NCBI RefSeq assembly: GCF_051020955.1
Contig: NC_135013.1
Coordinates: forward strand, 36,595,302-36,659,301
Length of the DNA stretch: 64,000 bases
Source: Megalopta genalis
Taxonomy: Eukaryota > Arthropoda > Insecta > Hymenoptera > Halictidae
Reading direction: 5' to 3'
Shown here: one piece after another, positions 32,913-45,992 of the stretch
How the letters are laid out: each line of letters begins with the position of its first letter
Position numbering within the stretch: the stretch's first letter is position 1
Translations under genes and position numbers: made by a program
Notes under the pieces: generated by a model
Told to the model about the DNA's origin: nothing
Database searches by the model: none
Seen by the model: the letters and a program-made list of their open reading frames with translations, nothing else

Positions 32913-35194
32913 CAAAAGAGTTGTAGCGGATATGGCAAGTGGGCGGTGAACGTATGTTCACGGCTGCAAAAGTGGGGACTTCGACAAAGGTCAGTGGCAA
33001 GGTCTGCGATCCGTTGAGAAAGATTGTCACTGAAAAACGAAGACTCGCACCTTTTGGAATTCAAGTTATCGCGGCGTTAACGTCTACAAATAAAAATCAA
33101 ACTCAAACTGGTATCCATTTAGTTGTACACAAGCATCTGAATCAATTTCTACGAAGTATCAAATTTCAAATCCGTAGAAAAGATACTAATGTCTGTTTGA
33201 GTTTGTTTTTTCTTCTTCTTTCCAATAAACTGACGATTTATATCTACAGTTAGTTTACGCTCCTATTTTAAGAGTCATCCGAGAATCATACAATGGAATT
33301 CCCGACGTTTGCGTCTTCAGATGATTATCTTAAAGTTGTAATCATCGTGCGCGACATATATGATTTACAATACAGCAGAAAATGTAAAGAAAAAAGAAGA
33401 AAAGAGGAACCTAAAAAAGAAAATTACTTGACGTTGCATATTATCATAAAAAAGGAATTGATTCATTCCTTTGTAAACAGGTATCGAACAGATATACTTT
33501 GCACCCTCCTTGGCGCCATGTAAGCATAATGTTTACTCATACTCGTACCGGAGTAAGAACGGAGAACTCGTGTAGAAACCGGATTTTAGTTTTAAACCAG
33601 GTATATTATAGGCCAATGTATCGATGACTTTTCAGGTCAGAATGAGAAATGTACCATAAATGTACGGCTTTTGTTAGAAGAGTAGTGACGTGTTTATACA
33701 GGGTGGAGCATGTAATTGGAACCGCTTCGATCACAACGCAGGTAGCCACTACGCGCTGCATTATTTCAAGTGAACTTAATATAATTATTTGTATAGTAAT
33801 AACTTCATTTCGCTTGTATTTTATTACATTTTATGATTGTCTTAATCTCTTTGAGTAGAAATTAAATCTTGTTTCGTAACAAGAGGTACAGATAATAGTA
33901 AAACAAATTTAATGACGTATATCATGATGATTATTAAATAGTTTATAGTGATATAATAATAAATATAATAATGCATAATTCTATTTCAAAGAAATCGTTT
34001 AAAATTTTGTAAATTCTGTACCCATCCTTTTAGAGAAAAACTAATTACATCAAATGATATGTCCTTGGAAATCATTTAATTTTTATTTGAAATATTTTTT
34101 ACTAAAAGCATTAATTATACATATTAATCATAATGGTTCCAGATAAATGTTTCACTTTATGTGTAGATCATACATACAAGCATAAATCAATTTGCAAAAA
34201 TAAATATATGCACTTCACGTACTTTGTGGTCAAAATGAAAGTATTTCATTTGGACATTTATTTAAAAAATTGCATTTCCATTATGGGATCATTGTTGATT
34301 ATTAAATAACAAACGTATATACATGTAATAAGTTACTGAGTAACGCAATGATAGATTTAAGCTCAGACGTATTCATTCTATTATAGTATTAAACTCTTGG
34401 CGATCGATTTCGCATCTTGTGCGGACTTTAAATTTTTCCCTCGTTGAGTAGCCCCAGATCCACGTATGCAACTAGTTGCCTTGTGTTTGCTGTATGTCTG
34501 TTCCTTTGATCGTAATATGAATTTTTGTATTAGCAACTTATACTACAATTTGGCTTGTAGTATATATAATACACAATAATGAACATAAAAGCACATTCTG
34601 TTTGCAATAACGTGAAATAGGTGAGAAGTTTTTTTATCTTATATCTTCCAAGTGTATAGAATATTGTAAATCATTATTATCACTGTATTTTAATTTGCTC
34701 TTTGAATGCCATCGTAAGAATAGATTATGAACAGACAGGAAACATAAAAGAATACAAAGTAAAATAAAAGCTACTGTTGCAAAATAAAACTGATAGAACT
34801 TGTATCACTGTTACAAAGTTAAAATCAAATGTTAATGTCCTGATAACCATGTATTTAGCACTCCTGAATGCAGATTAATTATAAATATTAACTATTACAC
34901 ATTCATACAAATGTTAATATATACAGTACTAAGTATTAAATTGTTACTAGTAATGTACATTTATACTTGATTTAGGAACATAAAAGCAATACGTAAAATT
35001 GACATAGATATCTTTTGTAATCTATTGCAAACGTTAAGGTAATAGAACTCAAATGAATACTCTGTTTAAAGCTTTGTTAATATATTACCATTGAAGTTGC
35101 ATTAGTAATTCTTCAGGATCATCCAATAACAAATTATATATAGAAACAATGGTTATTATTTATTAAGTTTATATTAAAAGTAACGGACACAAAC
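32913..35194. other. Intergenic DNA, no gene supported
   Basis: Between the lysozyme promoter and the eEF1B 3' end I see only AT-rich DNA. Reading frames at 32832-33253 and 33293-33523 lack family resemblance and splice support. ACAGGGTGGAGCATG at about 33698 resembles the CAGGGTG start common in insect repeat elements and may be a short remnant. The last kilobase could include the eEF1B 3' UTR. Confidence 0.4.
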
Positions 35195-35200
35195 AGTCAT

Positions 35201-36430
35201 TTATATTTTGTTGAATGACTCAATGTCGACAGATTGAACTAGATCCTCAAAACTTTCTATTTGTTCTACCAATAAGTCCACAGATACTTTGTCATCTTCT
35301 ATGACACACATTATTCTGAACTTAGATATACCATAGCCCACAGCAACTAGTTTGGCTGAAAACATACAGTTAGTATGTACAAATTAAAAAAAGAAAAGTG
35401 TCACATAATAAAATTTGGACAAGAAAGATAATTTACTTACATGCACCCCAAACTAATCCATCTATTTCTATAGATCTAACTGCTTTCTCCATTGCTTTCA
35501 TGTCTGTCTCATCCCCCCATGGTTTTACATCCAATACAAGACTAGATTTAGCAATCAAAGTTGGCTTTTTAGATTTCTTTTCTGCGTATGCTTTTAATCT
35601 TTCTTCTCTCACTCTAACAGCTTCTACATCTTCTTCTTCATCAGAACCAAACAGATCTATGTCATCATCGTCTTCGTTCTTTGCTACTGTTGGTGGATTA
35701 ACATTATCGTTACTTAAGAGTGTGGGTGCTTTTTTCTCTCCAGGAAGTGACTCTAAATCATACGATTTGATATGGTTGTACCATCGTAAAACATGAGGAT
35801 TCGAAGATGTTGGAGTTTTTCCCAAAGCTTCTAGCACTGCTACGTCTGCCTGAGTAGGTTGCCACCTTAAAAATATAATGTTCTGTATTCGATATGTTAA
35901 ACAATTATCAAACTTTTACTGTTCATCAAACATTTAATTCTTATATCAAAAATATTTGAAAAGTCATGCTACATTTTGTAGGCAGTAAAATAGAAACTAT
36001 GTAGGGCACAACAATAACGTTTTATTTAATGATAAATGTAAAATAATTCACTTCGTTATTACACATATGGATCGATACTTTTTGGGAAAGTACGAAAACG
36101 ATTTAAAAACGTAGAAACTACATTTAACAAGAGAAATGCCAATAAGAAATATACAATCACAAGTATTACGCATAAAACGTTAGGGATACAACATGTCAAG
36201 TGACACTAGGATAATTCTATTCAAGAATTTCCTCTTTCAGATTCTTATGTAGGAGAGAAAGAAAAAGAAGATTTGCGGCTCTTATAAGATGCCGACAAGT
36301 GGAACACGTGTACCGCGATAAAGATTTTGCAATGATAAAAGCAGACTTACCCTTCGATATAACTACGATCTGCTAAATAAGAATTTAAATCCTTGACACC
36401 CTTATCTGTCTTAAGATCACCGACAGCCAT
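35201..36430 (-). CDS. eEF1beta: Elongation factor 1-beta (eEF1B alpha, GDP-GTP exchange factor)
   Basis: Exchange factor that recharges eEF1A with GTP after it delivers aminoacyl-tRNA to the ribosome. Three exons, minus strand: 36430-36351, 35865-35441 and 35355-35201, giving 219 residues, the usual size. Residues 1-80 (MAVGDLKTDKGVKDLNSYLA..., WQPTQADVAVLEALGK) form the GST-C-like N-terminal domain that binds eEF1B gamma. The acidic segment DDDDIDLFGSDEEEDVEAV is the conserved casein kinase-type region. The C-terminal exchange domain runs from KSSLVLDVKPWGDETD through IEIDGLVWGASKLVAVGYG to a terminal FNKI. All splice sites are canonical. The promoter has a perfect CRE palindrome. Confidence 0.97.
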
Positions 36431-36556
36431 CGCGAAAATTCAAATAAAGATAGTGTTTAATAGAAGCCGACAGAAATGAAGTACTCTCTACCTGCTCACC
36501 GGAAGAGAAAGCTATATGCAGCGAAAAACTTGACGATTCGTTGCTTCGATGCAAGA

Positions 36557-36564
36557 TGACGTCA
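36557..36564. promoter_or_regulatory. CRE palindrome TGACGTCA upstream of eEF1B
   Basis: A full ATF/CREB-type site lies 127 bases upstream of the eEF1B start codon, next to ATTCCGG, which fits an ETS core in reverse. Its position suits a TATA-less housekeeping promoter; function is inferred. Confidence 0.45.
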
Positions 36565-37754
36565 TTCCGGTAAATTACTCCTGGCAAATAAAAAGTAACT
36601 ACACATACATTTATAGTGATTATTTCTATACGGTAGAAATTACATGACCGATATTTAATTCTATTGAAATTCAATAAGATATAACTATTCAAAACTTAAA
36701 TCGGTTGCTAGTCCATTCTTATTATGTATTATGTATATTTTTATTTCTTTTACTAGGCACATATGTATGTACATACGCCCAAGCATATTCTATTGCTTCC
36801 TACCTAATATTATATATTATACATTACGCATTGCAATTAATAATAATTTGTTTATATTATTTCATTTATGTATTATTTTTTCTATGAAATGTACCTAGAA
36901 AGGAAAGTCTCGCTAAGAACTCGATTTATCCTGTTAGCAACCCCTTTTTCTATCTTGTTTACCATATCAATTTTCTAAATCTGCAAAATCGTAATTGATT
37001 TGTTTGCAAAATGCCTAGAATATTAAAAATAAATTTTTCAGAAACTTTAATAAAATTTAAAATCAGCTAAACTACATATTTATGGAGAGATATAAGGAAT
37101 GAGCATTTATCGAAGGTAGCTTACATATATGTATGTACAAACGTATGAATTTGATGTGACCTATTCACCAAGCCGGTTTAAAATACACACGCACGTCCAC
37201 TTGTGCTTTTCTTATGCTTATAAAAAGACATTACGAAACATAAAATATTTTAACCAGATAGAATGTAATCTATATACCTAAAGGACATATTCAGACATTT
37301 TATGTAGACAAATAATTATATTTACGAGATTAATTTACATTTGGCAAAGTTACCAAAAAGTGTGTTCAAAATTTAGATGTTCGGCAACAACATAGCCTTT
37401 GCGAATGTGCGAAATTAAGCGCATCGGAGTCTAATTTCAGAATAATCTCATTATTCGTTTGCACTAGGCATTCCTTCACGTCTGTAAGTCATCTGAGAGA
37501 AGAGAGATAATTTGGTAATGTTTGACTATATAATGTTCATTTTATTCATCTAGAACTTACAAGCCTTACGTTACGTAAATGTGCATAATAAAATTTGCTG
37601 TGTTTCGTTATGTTCGTGTTAACGATAGAGAAGCAGAAGCTTTTTCTTTGATGTTGAATTAGGTTATCAAACTCGATTCGTTGAACGTAGTTTCATTTGT
37701 GATTCTCTTACATAATAGTGTGACATCCGCACGTAAAGGGTGACTGGAGCCAAA
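36565..37754. other. Divergent intergenic region between eEF1B and NDUFS1
   Basis: AT-rich DNA with no supported gene. A hydrophobic 60-codon frame at 36705-36887 is low-complexity and unsupported. The NDUFS1 promoter should lie in the last few hundred bases, but no clear core element was recognised. Confidence 0.4.
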
Positions 37755-40700
37755 ATGTTCAGGCTCTCGGTAGTAAGATTGTCTACAGGATTACCGAATG
37801 GTAGGCCCTTCGCTGTGGGATTACATACATCCTCCAAGCTACAACAAGAATTGGTAGAGGTGTTTATAGATGACAAACCCGTTCACGTCCCACCTGGAAC
37901 AACTGTCTTGCAGGTAAAACTAAACCACTTTAACCATTTTTCAAATCTTGCAACGCTAAAACCACCCCATGACACGTTACTACTTTTATTTCAATATCGT
38001 TCTATTTCTTAGGCAGCTGCGAAAGTGGGAGTTGAAATTCCTAGATTCTGTTACCATGAACGTTTAGCTGTAGCTGGAAATTGTAGGATGTGTCTTGTAG
38101 AAATTGAAAAGCAGGTCAAGGTATTTATTATTTTTATAATTGTAATGAGATTTTTGGTACAAGTTGCAAGAATGAATAATAATTATATCTTCCATTCTTA
38201 TATAAATGTGTGTAGCCTGTTGCTGCTTGTGCCATGCCTGTGATGAAGGGTTGGAGAGTAAAAACAAATTCTGATTTAACTCGTAAAGCTCGAGAAGGTG
38301 TTATGGAGTTTTTATTAGTAAATCATCCATTGGATTGCCCTATTTGTGATCAGGGAGGTGAATGTGATCTACAGGATCAAAGTATGGCTTTTGGTAGCGA
38401 CCGGAGCAGATTCATTGACATTGATTATAGTGGCAAGAGAGCAGTAGAAGACAAAGATATTGGACCTTTGGTAAAAACAGTTATGACACGTTGTATCCAT
38501 TGTACAAGGTGTATACGTTTTGCGTCTGAAGTAGCTGGTATTGACGACTTAGGGACTACTGGGCGTGGAAATGATATGCAAGTACGTTCGATTTTTCTAA
38601 TTACTCTAAACATATCTTGATGCTTTTAAAATTTGTTTGTATGTTTCAAATTATATCAAACAGGTTGGAACTTATGTAGAAAAAATGTTCCTCTCCGAGT
38701 TATCTGGCAATATTATTGATTTATGTCCTGTTGGTGCATTAACCAGTAAACCGTATGCTTTTGTTGCTCGACCATGGGAGACTCGTTCTACAGACAGCAT
38801 TGATGTCCTTGATGCTGTCGGGAGCAATATAGTCGTAACACACCGAACAAATGAAGTTCTTAGAATTCTACCAAGGTTGAACGAAGTTAGTGTTGTTATT
38901 AACTATAACTGCTTAAAGTCATATGAATTTTATAAAATCATGTGGTGCATGTACTATGTAGGAAATAAATGAAGAGTGGCTCTCAGACAAGGCACGATTC
39001 TCTTGTGATGGACTTAAGCGTCAGAGACTTATTACTCCCATGATGAAAATAAATGGAAAATTGGAAGCCATAGAATGGGAAGATGCTCTTGCAGCAAGTA
39101 TATCATAGTTATACTTTAAACGTAGTTATACCTTCAAAGTAACGTTACATATACATATGTATACAGTACACTTACTATTGAAAGTTTCTATCCTTCAGTA
39201 TACGTTCTAATTCCAAGCACACACTGTTTTTTAGTTGCTCGAACTGCACAAGGGGTAGCTGCAAATAAATGTGCAGCAATCACTGGAAAATTGGCCGATG
39301 CCGAGTCTCTTGTAGCACTAAAAGATTTCGTAAATAGACTTGGCGGTGAAACTCTTGCAACAGAACAAACATTTCCAAAAGGGGGTTCAGGTATAGATAT
39401 AAGAAGTAGTTATTTGTTAAATAATACAATTGTTGCGATTGAGGATGCTGATGTGGTATTGTTAATCGGAACAAATCCGAGATATGAAGCACCATTGGTA
39501 AATACCCGTTTAAGAAAAGGATACCTTCATGGTGAACAAACTATTGCACTAATAGGTTCGAAGGTAGATTTGACGTATGATTACGAGGTAATTTCTACCG
39601 TGGATATGCATCTAATATTATTTATTTTTTACTTATTATTAATATCTAAAAATTGATAAATTTAATTAACATTTCAGCATTTAGGCCAATCGCCAGACAT
39701 TGTAGTGCAATTGAAAAATGGTACTCATCCATTTTCTAATACTTTAAAAGCTGCTAAAAAGCCTCTAGTCATTTTAGGCGTTGAGCAATTAACTAGAAAA
39801 GATGGAGTAAACATTCTTTCTGAAACACAGTCGCTTGCACAAGCGTTGGGAGAAAACTTGAATGTAAGATTTCATCCTGCAATAAGAGTAAATACATATT
39901 AAAGCTTGATATGATTCTTGGAATTTCCGAATAATTTGAATAGAATTTTTCGATATTTCTTAACAATTCTCTGTGGAGATACATTGCATCGTATTAATCT
40001 TTTTTCACTTGTTCATAGGCTTCTGAAGGTTGGAAAGTACTAAATGTACTTCATACAAATGCGTCGCAAGTGGCTGCATTGGATATAGGTTATTCGTCAA
40101 CTATAGAAGACGTTAAACAGGCACAACCAAAGATTCTTTTCCTATTGGGCGCAGACGATGCAAATATAAAGAAAGAAGACTTTCCAAATACATTCATCGT
40201 ATACATTGGTATATGCAAGAGTACATTTCATATTTTCTGATCGTTGATCTTAAAATATAATTTACGTTTATCTGACTTATTTTAGGAAGTCACGGCGATG
40301 AAGGAGCTTCAATCGCGGACGTTATACTTCCTGGCGCAGCATATACTGAAAAGGTTGCAACATATATAAACACAGAAGGACGTGCTCAACAAACTTGTGC
40401 TGCTATTACACCACCGGGGATGGCTCGGCCAGACTGGAAGATTATACGGGCTCTTTCTGAGGTAACTTTTGCTCAAATTTTATATACTCAAAACTTGTCG
40501 AAAATGTTAGATCAATTGAATGTTTTGGTAGATATGCGGTGTCTGTTTGCCTTATGACAACTTGATGCAGCTCAGGTGTAGACTAGAAGAAGTCGCACCC
40601 CACTTAGTCAGATACGGCAACGTAGAACCAGCTAATTATTTTTCCCAAGCTTTAGAATTATCGAAGGTATTTAAACTAAGAATTAAATACAATTCAATAA

Positions 40701-40882
40701 TTCAGTGAAAACTAATGCATTTATATATGTAGGAATCTAAAAGGTCTCTATCTTCGGAGCCAATCGAGATCAAACAAAAAACTTTGGATCAGTTCTTTAT
40801 GACAGATGCAGTGTCTCGTGCTTCTCCCACAATGGCCAAATGTGTACAAGCAGTTATCAAACAACGAGAGAGTACCGTGTAG
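37755..40882 (+). CDS. NDUFS1: NADH-ubiquinone oxidoreductase 75 kDa subunit, mitochondrial
   Basis: Largest subunit of the electron-input module of respiratory complex I; carries three iron-sulfur clusters. Eleven exons: 37755-37913, 38013-38120, 38216-38581, 38664-38885, 38962-39097, 39235-39587, 39678-39863, 40019-40208, 40286-40461, 40532-40666 and 40733-40882. The product is 726 residues (human 727) with a basic N-terminal presequence. Ligands visible: Cys65, 76, 79 and 94 ([2Fe-2S] N1b); His126, Cys130, 133 and 139 (N5, HPLDCPICDQGGEC); and Cys182, 185, 188 and 232 (N4, CIHCTRC and LCPVGALTSK). The rest is the molybdopterin-oxidoreductase-like fold without cofactor. Relative to human it has four extra residues after SDRSRF. 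AATAAA is at 40994-40999. In-frame Met at 37740 is an alternative start, but MFRLSVVRLS begins a more typical presequence. Confidence 0.97.
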
Positions 40883-42152
40883 GCGATTAATCGTTGTATG
40901 TAAATAGAAAATAGGAACTTGTGCTATAGTAGACGTCTAATAGTACATGAGAATACATTTCGAACATGATGCTTTTGTTAGAGGGACATGAGAAATAAAA
41001 GTTCCCTGTAACTACATATGTATTACGTTCAACTATCCGGTACTCATTAATCTAGCAGAATACAATATTTGCAAATTCATATTTACAACTCATTTGTTTG
41101 ACAATTTCCTATCATTGTTATGAAGAATCAGCAAATAAATACTACAAGAAGATAATTTAATAAAATAGAAATTGAATGAGACTATAAGAATTATTTCTGG
41201 AACGTTTAAAATTTGCCGCCCTTTACTTCAGGGTCTGTACAACGCCAATTGGTGTAATGGCAGAACTCTCAAACTGTTAACCAAAATCAATTGTCGGTAA
41301 TTTGCCAGGCAGTTCGAGCTTTTTGAAATAACACCAATTGGCGCTGTAAGTACCCCGTTTTGAGCTTTATTCTTTTTCCACGCCTTTTATCACAAATGAT
41401 GCTTATTTTTAAATTTTCATATTCGTATATTAAATTATTCGTGAACCAATAGCTCAAAAGCACAAATTTATCTTGGTCTTAATCTATTTGTAATAATCCT
41501 GTACACTGATCCTACATCTCAGAATACCATAATTGTAGTTAATTATGACTAAATAAAATTTTCTCAAAAATACCTGCTTTTTTCATTCAAAAAATACAAT
41601 TTTAGACACTTATGTCCATAAATAGACCAGTAAACCCAGTATCGCCACTAGGTATGTGGCGTTGGGTCCATAGTCCATGAACGGGCAATTTTTGAAAAAA
41701 AGCATAATTGTCCACAATTGACCATAATTACGACAATTTGAAATGTAGGGATTATTACAAATAACTTATGATCAAGAATGTTAAATTTGAGCTATTGGTA
41801 ATCAAGAGTTATTTAACTTCTCAAAAAATACTCTTCTACAGGCATTGACACATTGTGCGTTAAAAAGAGCTATTTTCGAAAAACTTGTATGAAAGTTATG
41901 TGTGTTTGCTGTATATTTATTACGCGTTCACCGCCTGTTGAAATACAATATGAATTATCGTCGTTATAGCATAAAAGAGTTTTTTTTGTTGGCTGACGAT
42001 TGTATAGTCACAATGAACAATTATTTTAACCATCGGTATTTGCACTTACTTTCTAATACAACTAAGAAAATCAAGATAAAGAAATATCGAATGGTATCAT
42101 TGACATAATAATTTGTTCACTGTTATTGTTTTTCTGAATTTCGAAGATGACG
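40883..42152. other. Convergent 3' region between NDUFS1 and p115
   Basis: Mostly AT-rich and without a credible gene. It holds a tRNA-like inverted-repeat segment (listed separately) and, at about 41620-41690, a CGCCACTAGG/ATGTGGCG-containing stretch I cannot assign. The 68-codon frame at 41902-42108 is unsupported. Confidence 0.4.
41250..41348 (+). pseudogene. tRNA-Asn-like remnant within an inverted repeat
   Basis: The ends ACGCCAATTGGTGT and ACACCAATTGGCGC are near-perfect inverse complements and enclose about 70 bases. Inside are CAATTGG, TGGTGTAATGG (resembles an A box), CTGTTAACC (the anticodon loop of tRNA-Asn, GUU) and CAGTTCGAGC (resembles a B box). Spacing is too long and the cloverleaf stems do not close, so it is not a working tRNA. 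It could be a tRNA-derived SINE head or a chance resemblance. Confidence 0.3.
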
Positions 42153-45100
42153 CTAATTCACTCGATCCACAGAATTACTGGATTCCGGTTGATCATCGGT
42201 ATCAAGTTCAATGGAACTCTCATCTGTTTCAACCTGATAGAAAATATATTACGTTTAGAATATATTTGAAATGCTGAAAAAACGTTTACTGAAAATTAAT
42301 TCAAATACCTTTTCTCCTAATGCGAGCAATCTTTCTCTGTAGAGCACAATTTTGCTATCTTGTTCCGTTAAAAGTTCCAAAAGATTCTCTTGATCCTTTT
42401 TCAATTTATCCAATTCATCAGATTTTTCTTGAAATTTCTGTTCGAAAGCTGTTTCATCTTTTTCCTCTACTTTTCGCTTGTACTCATTTATCACAGAAAC
42501 GTACTCTGCCAAACGATTTTCCAATTCACTAATAATATTTCTACATTTTTCCAGCTCCGTGGACTCTGTGTTATTTAATGTGTCAGAAGATTCCACACCT
42601 TCTGACAGCATATTAGTTTGTGCTACACGCAAAACTAAATTTTGATCTTTCAAGTGATTAATTGTAGAATGAAGGTCATGAATTTGTGCCTGCGAAATTG
42701 AAAAGAGCACAGAGTATTATAAATAGTTAAGAATGCATCTGGAAATTTTATGCATAGATACTGTTTGCAAAAGTTTACTGTACCGTACTTCGAGTTCATG
42801 TTTCTCCTTTACAAGTGATTCTTTCATTTGATTAAGCTTTTGTATCTGTATATCTTGTTCTCGAATAACTTCCTTGTATTGAGCTACCAAAACAGAGTCG
42901 GCTGGTATTGGTGATGTAATTTGATTTTTATGATGTAGGCTACTTGTATCTTGAACAGATTTCGTAATTATTCCTGAAAAATAAAAGGAAAATATACATG
43001 TATTATAATGATTAGAATGAAGTCAGATAAAATTCTTTCCTAGATATGGAAATTAATGATATTTACCTTCTAACGCTTTCGATAATCTACAAAATTCATG
43101 GTCCAATAAAAGTTCTGAAGGAGTCTTCGCTGAAGACTGAGGATGTTTTAGAGTTCTTGAGTATACCTCGTGCCTTGCGAGACCACCAATTGCATCCTGA
43201 AATCTTTCTAATCCTATTCTGTTCTCGATTAAATCACACAGTTTCTCCTAGAACGAATACCGAATTAAATTCTGTTTTGAACCATGTATATCGTTTATAT
43301 TCATTTGTTTTTTTTTTTTAAGTTTGTAATACCTTCGTATAATTAGAAACACTGTTATCATTAAAATGTATGCACAATCCGATGAGTATGGCACACATAC
43401 TTTGTAGCAAAGTCTCTTGCAAATCGTCGTTATTTTCTTGCGAGGATAATAATGCAATTAAATAAGCCACGGAAGAATTGATAAGTAAGAATGATTTAAC
43501 TGCTGCTGGACAATATGCAGTCCATCTACAAAGTAGCATTAAGAGGCCCAGTTTGCATTGCGGCTTAGTGCCTTGTTGCAGTAACATAACGCATTGTTGC
43601 ATTAAAGTCACAGGTGGCTTTCCAATATTGGTTGCAAGAAGTACACGTAACAATTGTTCTTTTTGCGTGCTATCGTCGATCAATGCATGAGATAACGCCA
43701 CTGCAGAAAACCAATTCGACAGAGAATCCGGGGAGAATAATCCTCCGCACAACAACTGTCCTAGCAATATTATATTCGTCAAATATTTCACATTCATTAC
43801 ACGTCATTGTGCGAATGATCTACATGCAAAGAAGAATAGTATAGGTGGTCACAAACCTGTTGTCAAAGATGGCATCTCGTTACCTTGTGGCAATAACGTT
43901 TGTATCAATTGACTTTGTCCTATTTCATTTTTATATAAGAAACATTGAAAACAATAAAGAACAGAACATCTTAACACGAATGGCTGTTTTTCGTTTACCA
44001 TAGACATAAGTAACACAACAATTGCAGGCCTAAAAAGTAATATTTTATAATATAATAATTGGTAACAAATAGAATATATCACTCAATAGAATTTTACCTA
44101 GGAGGGCTACTAGGTGCCATTACCCCTGCTAAAAATTCTTGATTACTGGCATTTCCTCTGATAACTTCCGCCACCGTATTAATTGTTTCTGTTAAAACGT
44201 CCGCGGGTACCCCACTGACCATTAGTATATTACATAAAGCTTGCAGTAGTCCACACGCTCTCATGATACGCTGACAATTTGCTACTGCCTTCAAAATGAT
44301 TTTATTTTCAAAATTATTTGTGGATATATATAAGCCGTATTGGTCATACTTACCTGAGCCGGTCCACTTGGTGCTACCAACGCACGCACTACTTGTACCA
44401 TACAATGAACATTTGAAACTTTTTGTGGACTCCATCCACCCAAGGGACTGTCATCGACTTCAGGTGGAATTTGAAACATCGGTGTGAGTTTCTGAATATA
44501 ACTACCTAAGATGAAGCAAGGAACAGAATATGTCATGGTATACTGATAAAGATGTGTACTTTCGTTTATTTCATATACGATGAAAATTACCTTCTTTAAA
44601 AAAGTTTTGGTTACTGATATTACCTCTTAAAAGGTTTAACATAAGTAACAAACAATCTTCTACCACAATACCGCCTTCCGCGTTACCTTCTTGTGCAATG
44701 ACGTCAAAAATTCGGTCGAAAGCATTTTCAAAAGCAACAATTTTTTGAATGTTCGCGTTACCTTTTGTTAGTTGAATTAATAGTAATAATACCTACAACA
44801 AAATTGTTAATAATTATTTATAAGGCAACTCAGTGGATCATAATGATATGCTGTATGTTTCAATAGAACAATTGTATCATACATCATTACGAATGACTTC
44901 TCTGCTGTCTCCAAGAAGATCCATTAACTTGGACACACCCATAGGACTAATTAGAATTATTTCTTGTATGTCCTTTGGTCTGTTGGTTAACAAATTCATT
45001 AATAATTTCAATGCTGACCATCTAACATTAAAATCAAATTCTTCTAAAAGTGTTAATACTGCTCCAACGCTATCTGCATTTTTAATGAATATTTCTGTAA

Positions 45101-45734
45101 ACTGTTCTCCGACTTTATTTTCTGGGCCATGTTTATCCACTGGAAAATAATATAAAATTCTATAATGTGCTGTCTAATTTCTATGAATGCAGGCATGCTT
45201 ATAAATAAGTTTGTAACCTTCTTCATCAAATGTTTTCGGATTAGTTATATTGCACAATGTTTCCAGTGCTAAACCAATGATTTCACAATCAGTTCTATCG
45301 ACATCCAAAGTCTGTCTCAGTGCATCCATCCCTTGAACTCCTACTTCCACACGATAGCTACGTGAAAGAGTTTTGAGTGCTCTACAAGCATCTCGTCTAT
45401 CATTCAGTAGTGTTGAAGATTGCAATCTGTCTACTAAACGTTCTACCTGCGCACATTATAGTGAATGAAACATAAAGATGTTGAAGAATGAAATAGAATG
45501 GAAAAACATTATTTTTTGAAACTTTCTACAATCGCATGAGAAACGATCATTTCTCAGCGTTTTGAGTGCTGAACAACTTTCGAATGTTAAACGTCATAAG
45601 TTAAAATTCGAGGATCATAATGTTAAAATAATTATTGATTAAAATGTGAATTATACCATATCTGCGCCCGATGGTTCATGTTCTACATTTGTAGAACCTA
45701 AAACAGATTTTAAACTGCTTTTAAAGTATTCCAT
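42153..45734 (-). CDS. p115: General vesicular transport factor p115 (USO1)
   Basis: Golgi tether linking COPI/COPII vesicles to acceptor membranes through Rab1, GM130 and SNAREs. Twelve exons, minus strand: 45734-45657, 45446-45218, 45139-44883, 44792-44591, 44505-44354, 44288-44098, 44029-43857, 43760-43333, 43248-43067, 42973-42789, 42689-42309 and 42233-42153. The armadillo-like head includes VERLVDRLQSSTLL, SGVPADVLTETINTVAEVIR and GQLLCGGLFSPDSLSNW. A coiled-coil tail and an acidic end with DTDDQPESS follow. Length is about 845 residues (Drosophila about 840). Exon 9 (43248-43067) is one base too long: homology runs in one frame to ENRIGLERF and continues in another from QDAIGGLARHEVYSR, the switch falling in a run of four A at about 43200-43203. 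The donor of exon 10 (GTACGG) is weak. Head-to-head with Bre1. Confidence 0.93.
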
Positions 45735-45961
45735 CTTGTTGACACTGTACATCCGTAAACTACACGTCACTTGACGTCGTCGACATTTTCGGTTAACCGA
45801 AGTTATTTCAACAATCAATGTTTAGTAGAGGGCGGTAACAACGAAAATTTTTCATTGAAATTGGGACCTGAAACTTTTCACAAAGAGATAGGATATATGT
45901 ACACATACGCACACATAACACACTGATATCAGTGAACAGTGATATCGTATCACATATGAGT

Positions 45962-45992
<31 letters not shown>

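Noticed and set aside
32832..33253. Frames upstream of the lysozyme gene (61 and 104 codons)
   Set aside because: They overlap the lysozyme promoter and lack codon or family signals.
43187..43233. A tiny intron in p115 that would remove the frameshift (GTGTGATTT...TTTTCAG)
   Set aside because: It would delete the family-conserved CDLIENRIG stretch and be only about 46 bases; a single-base indel is simpler.
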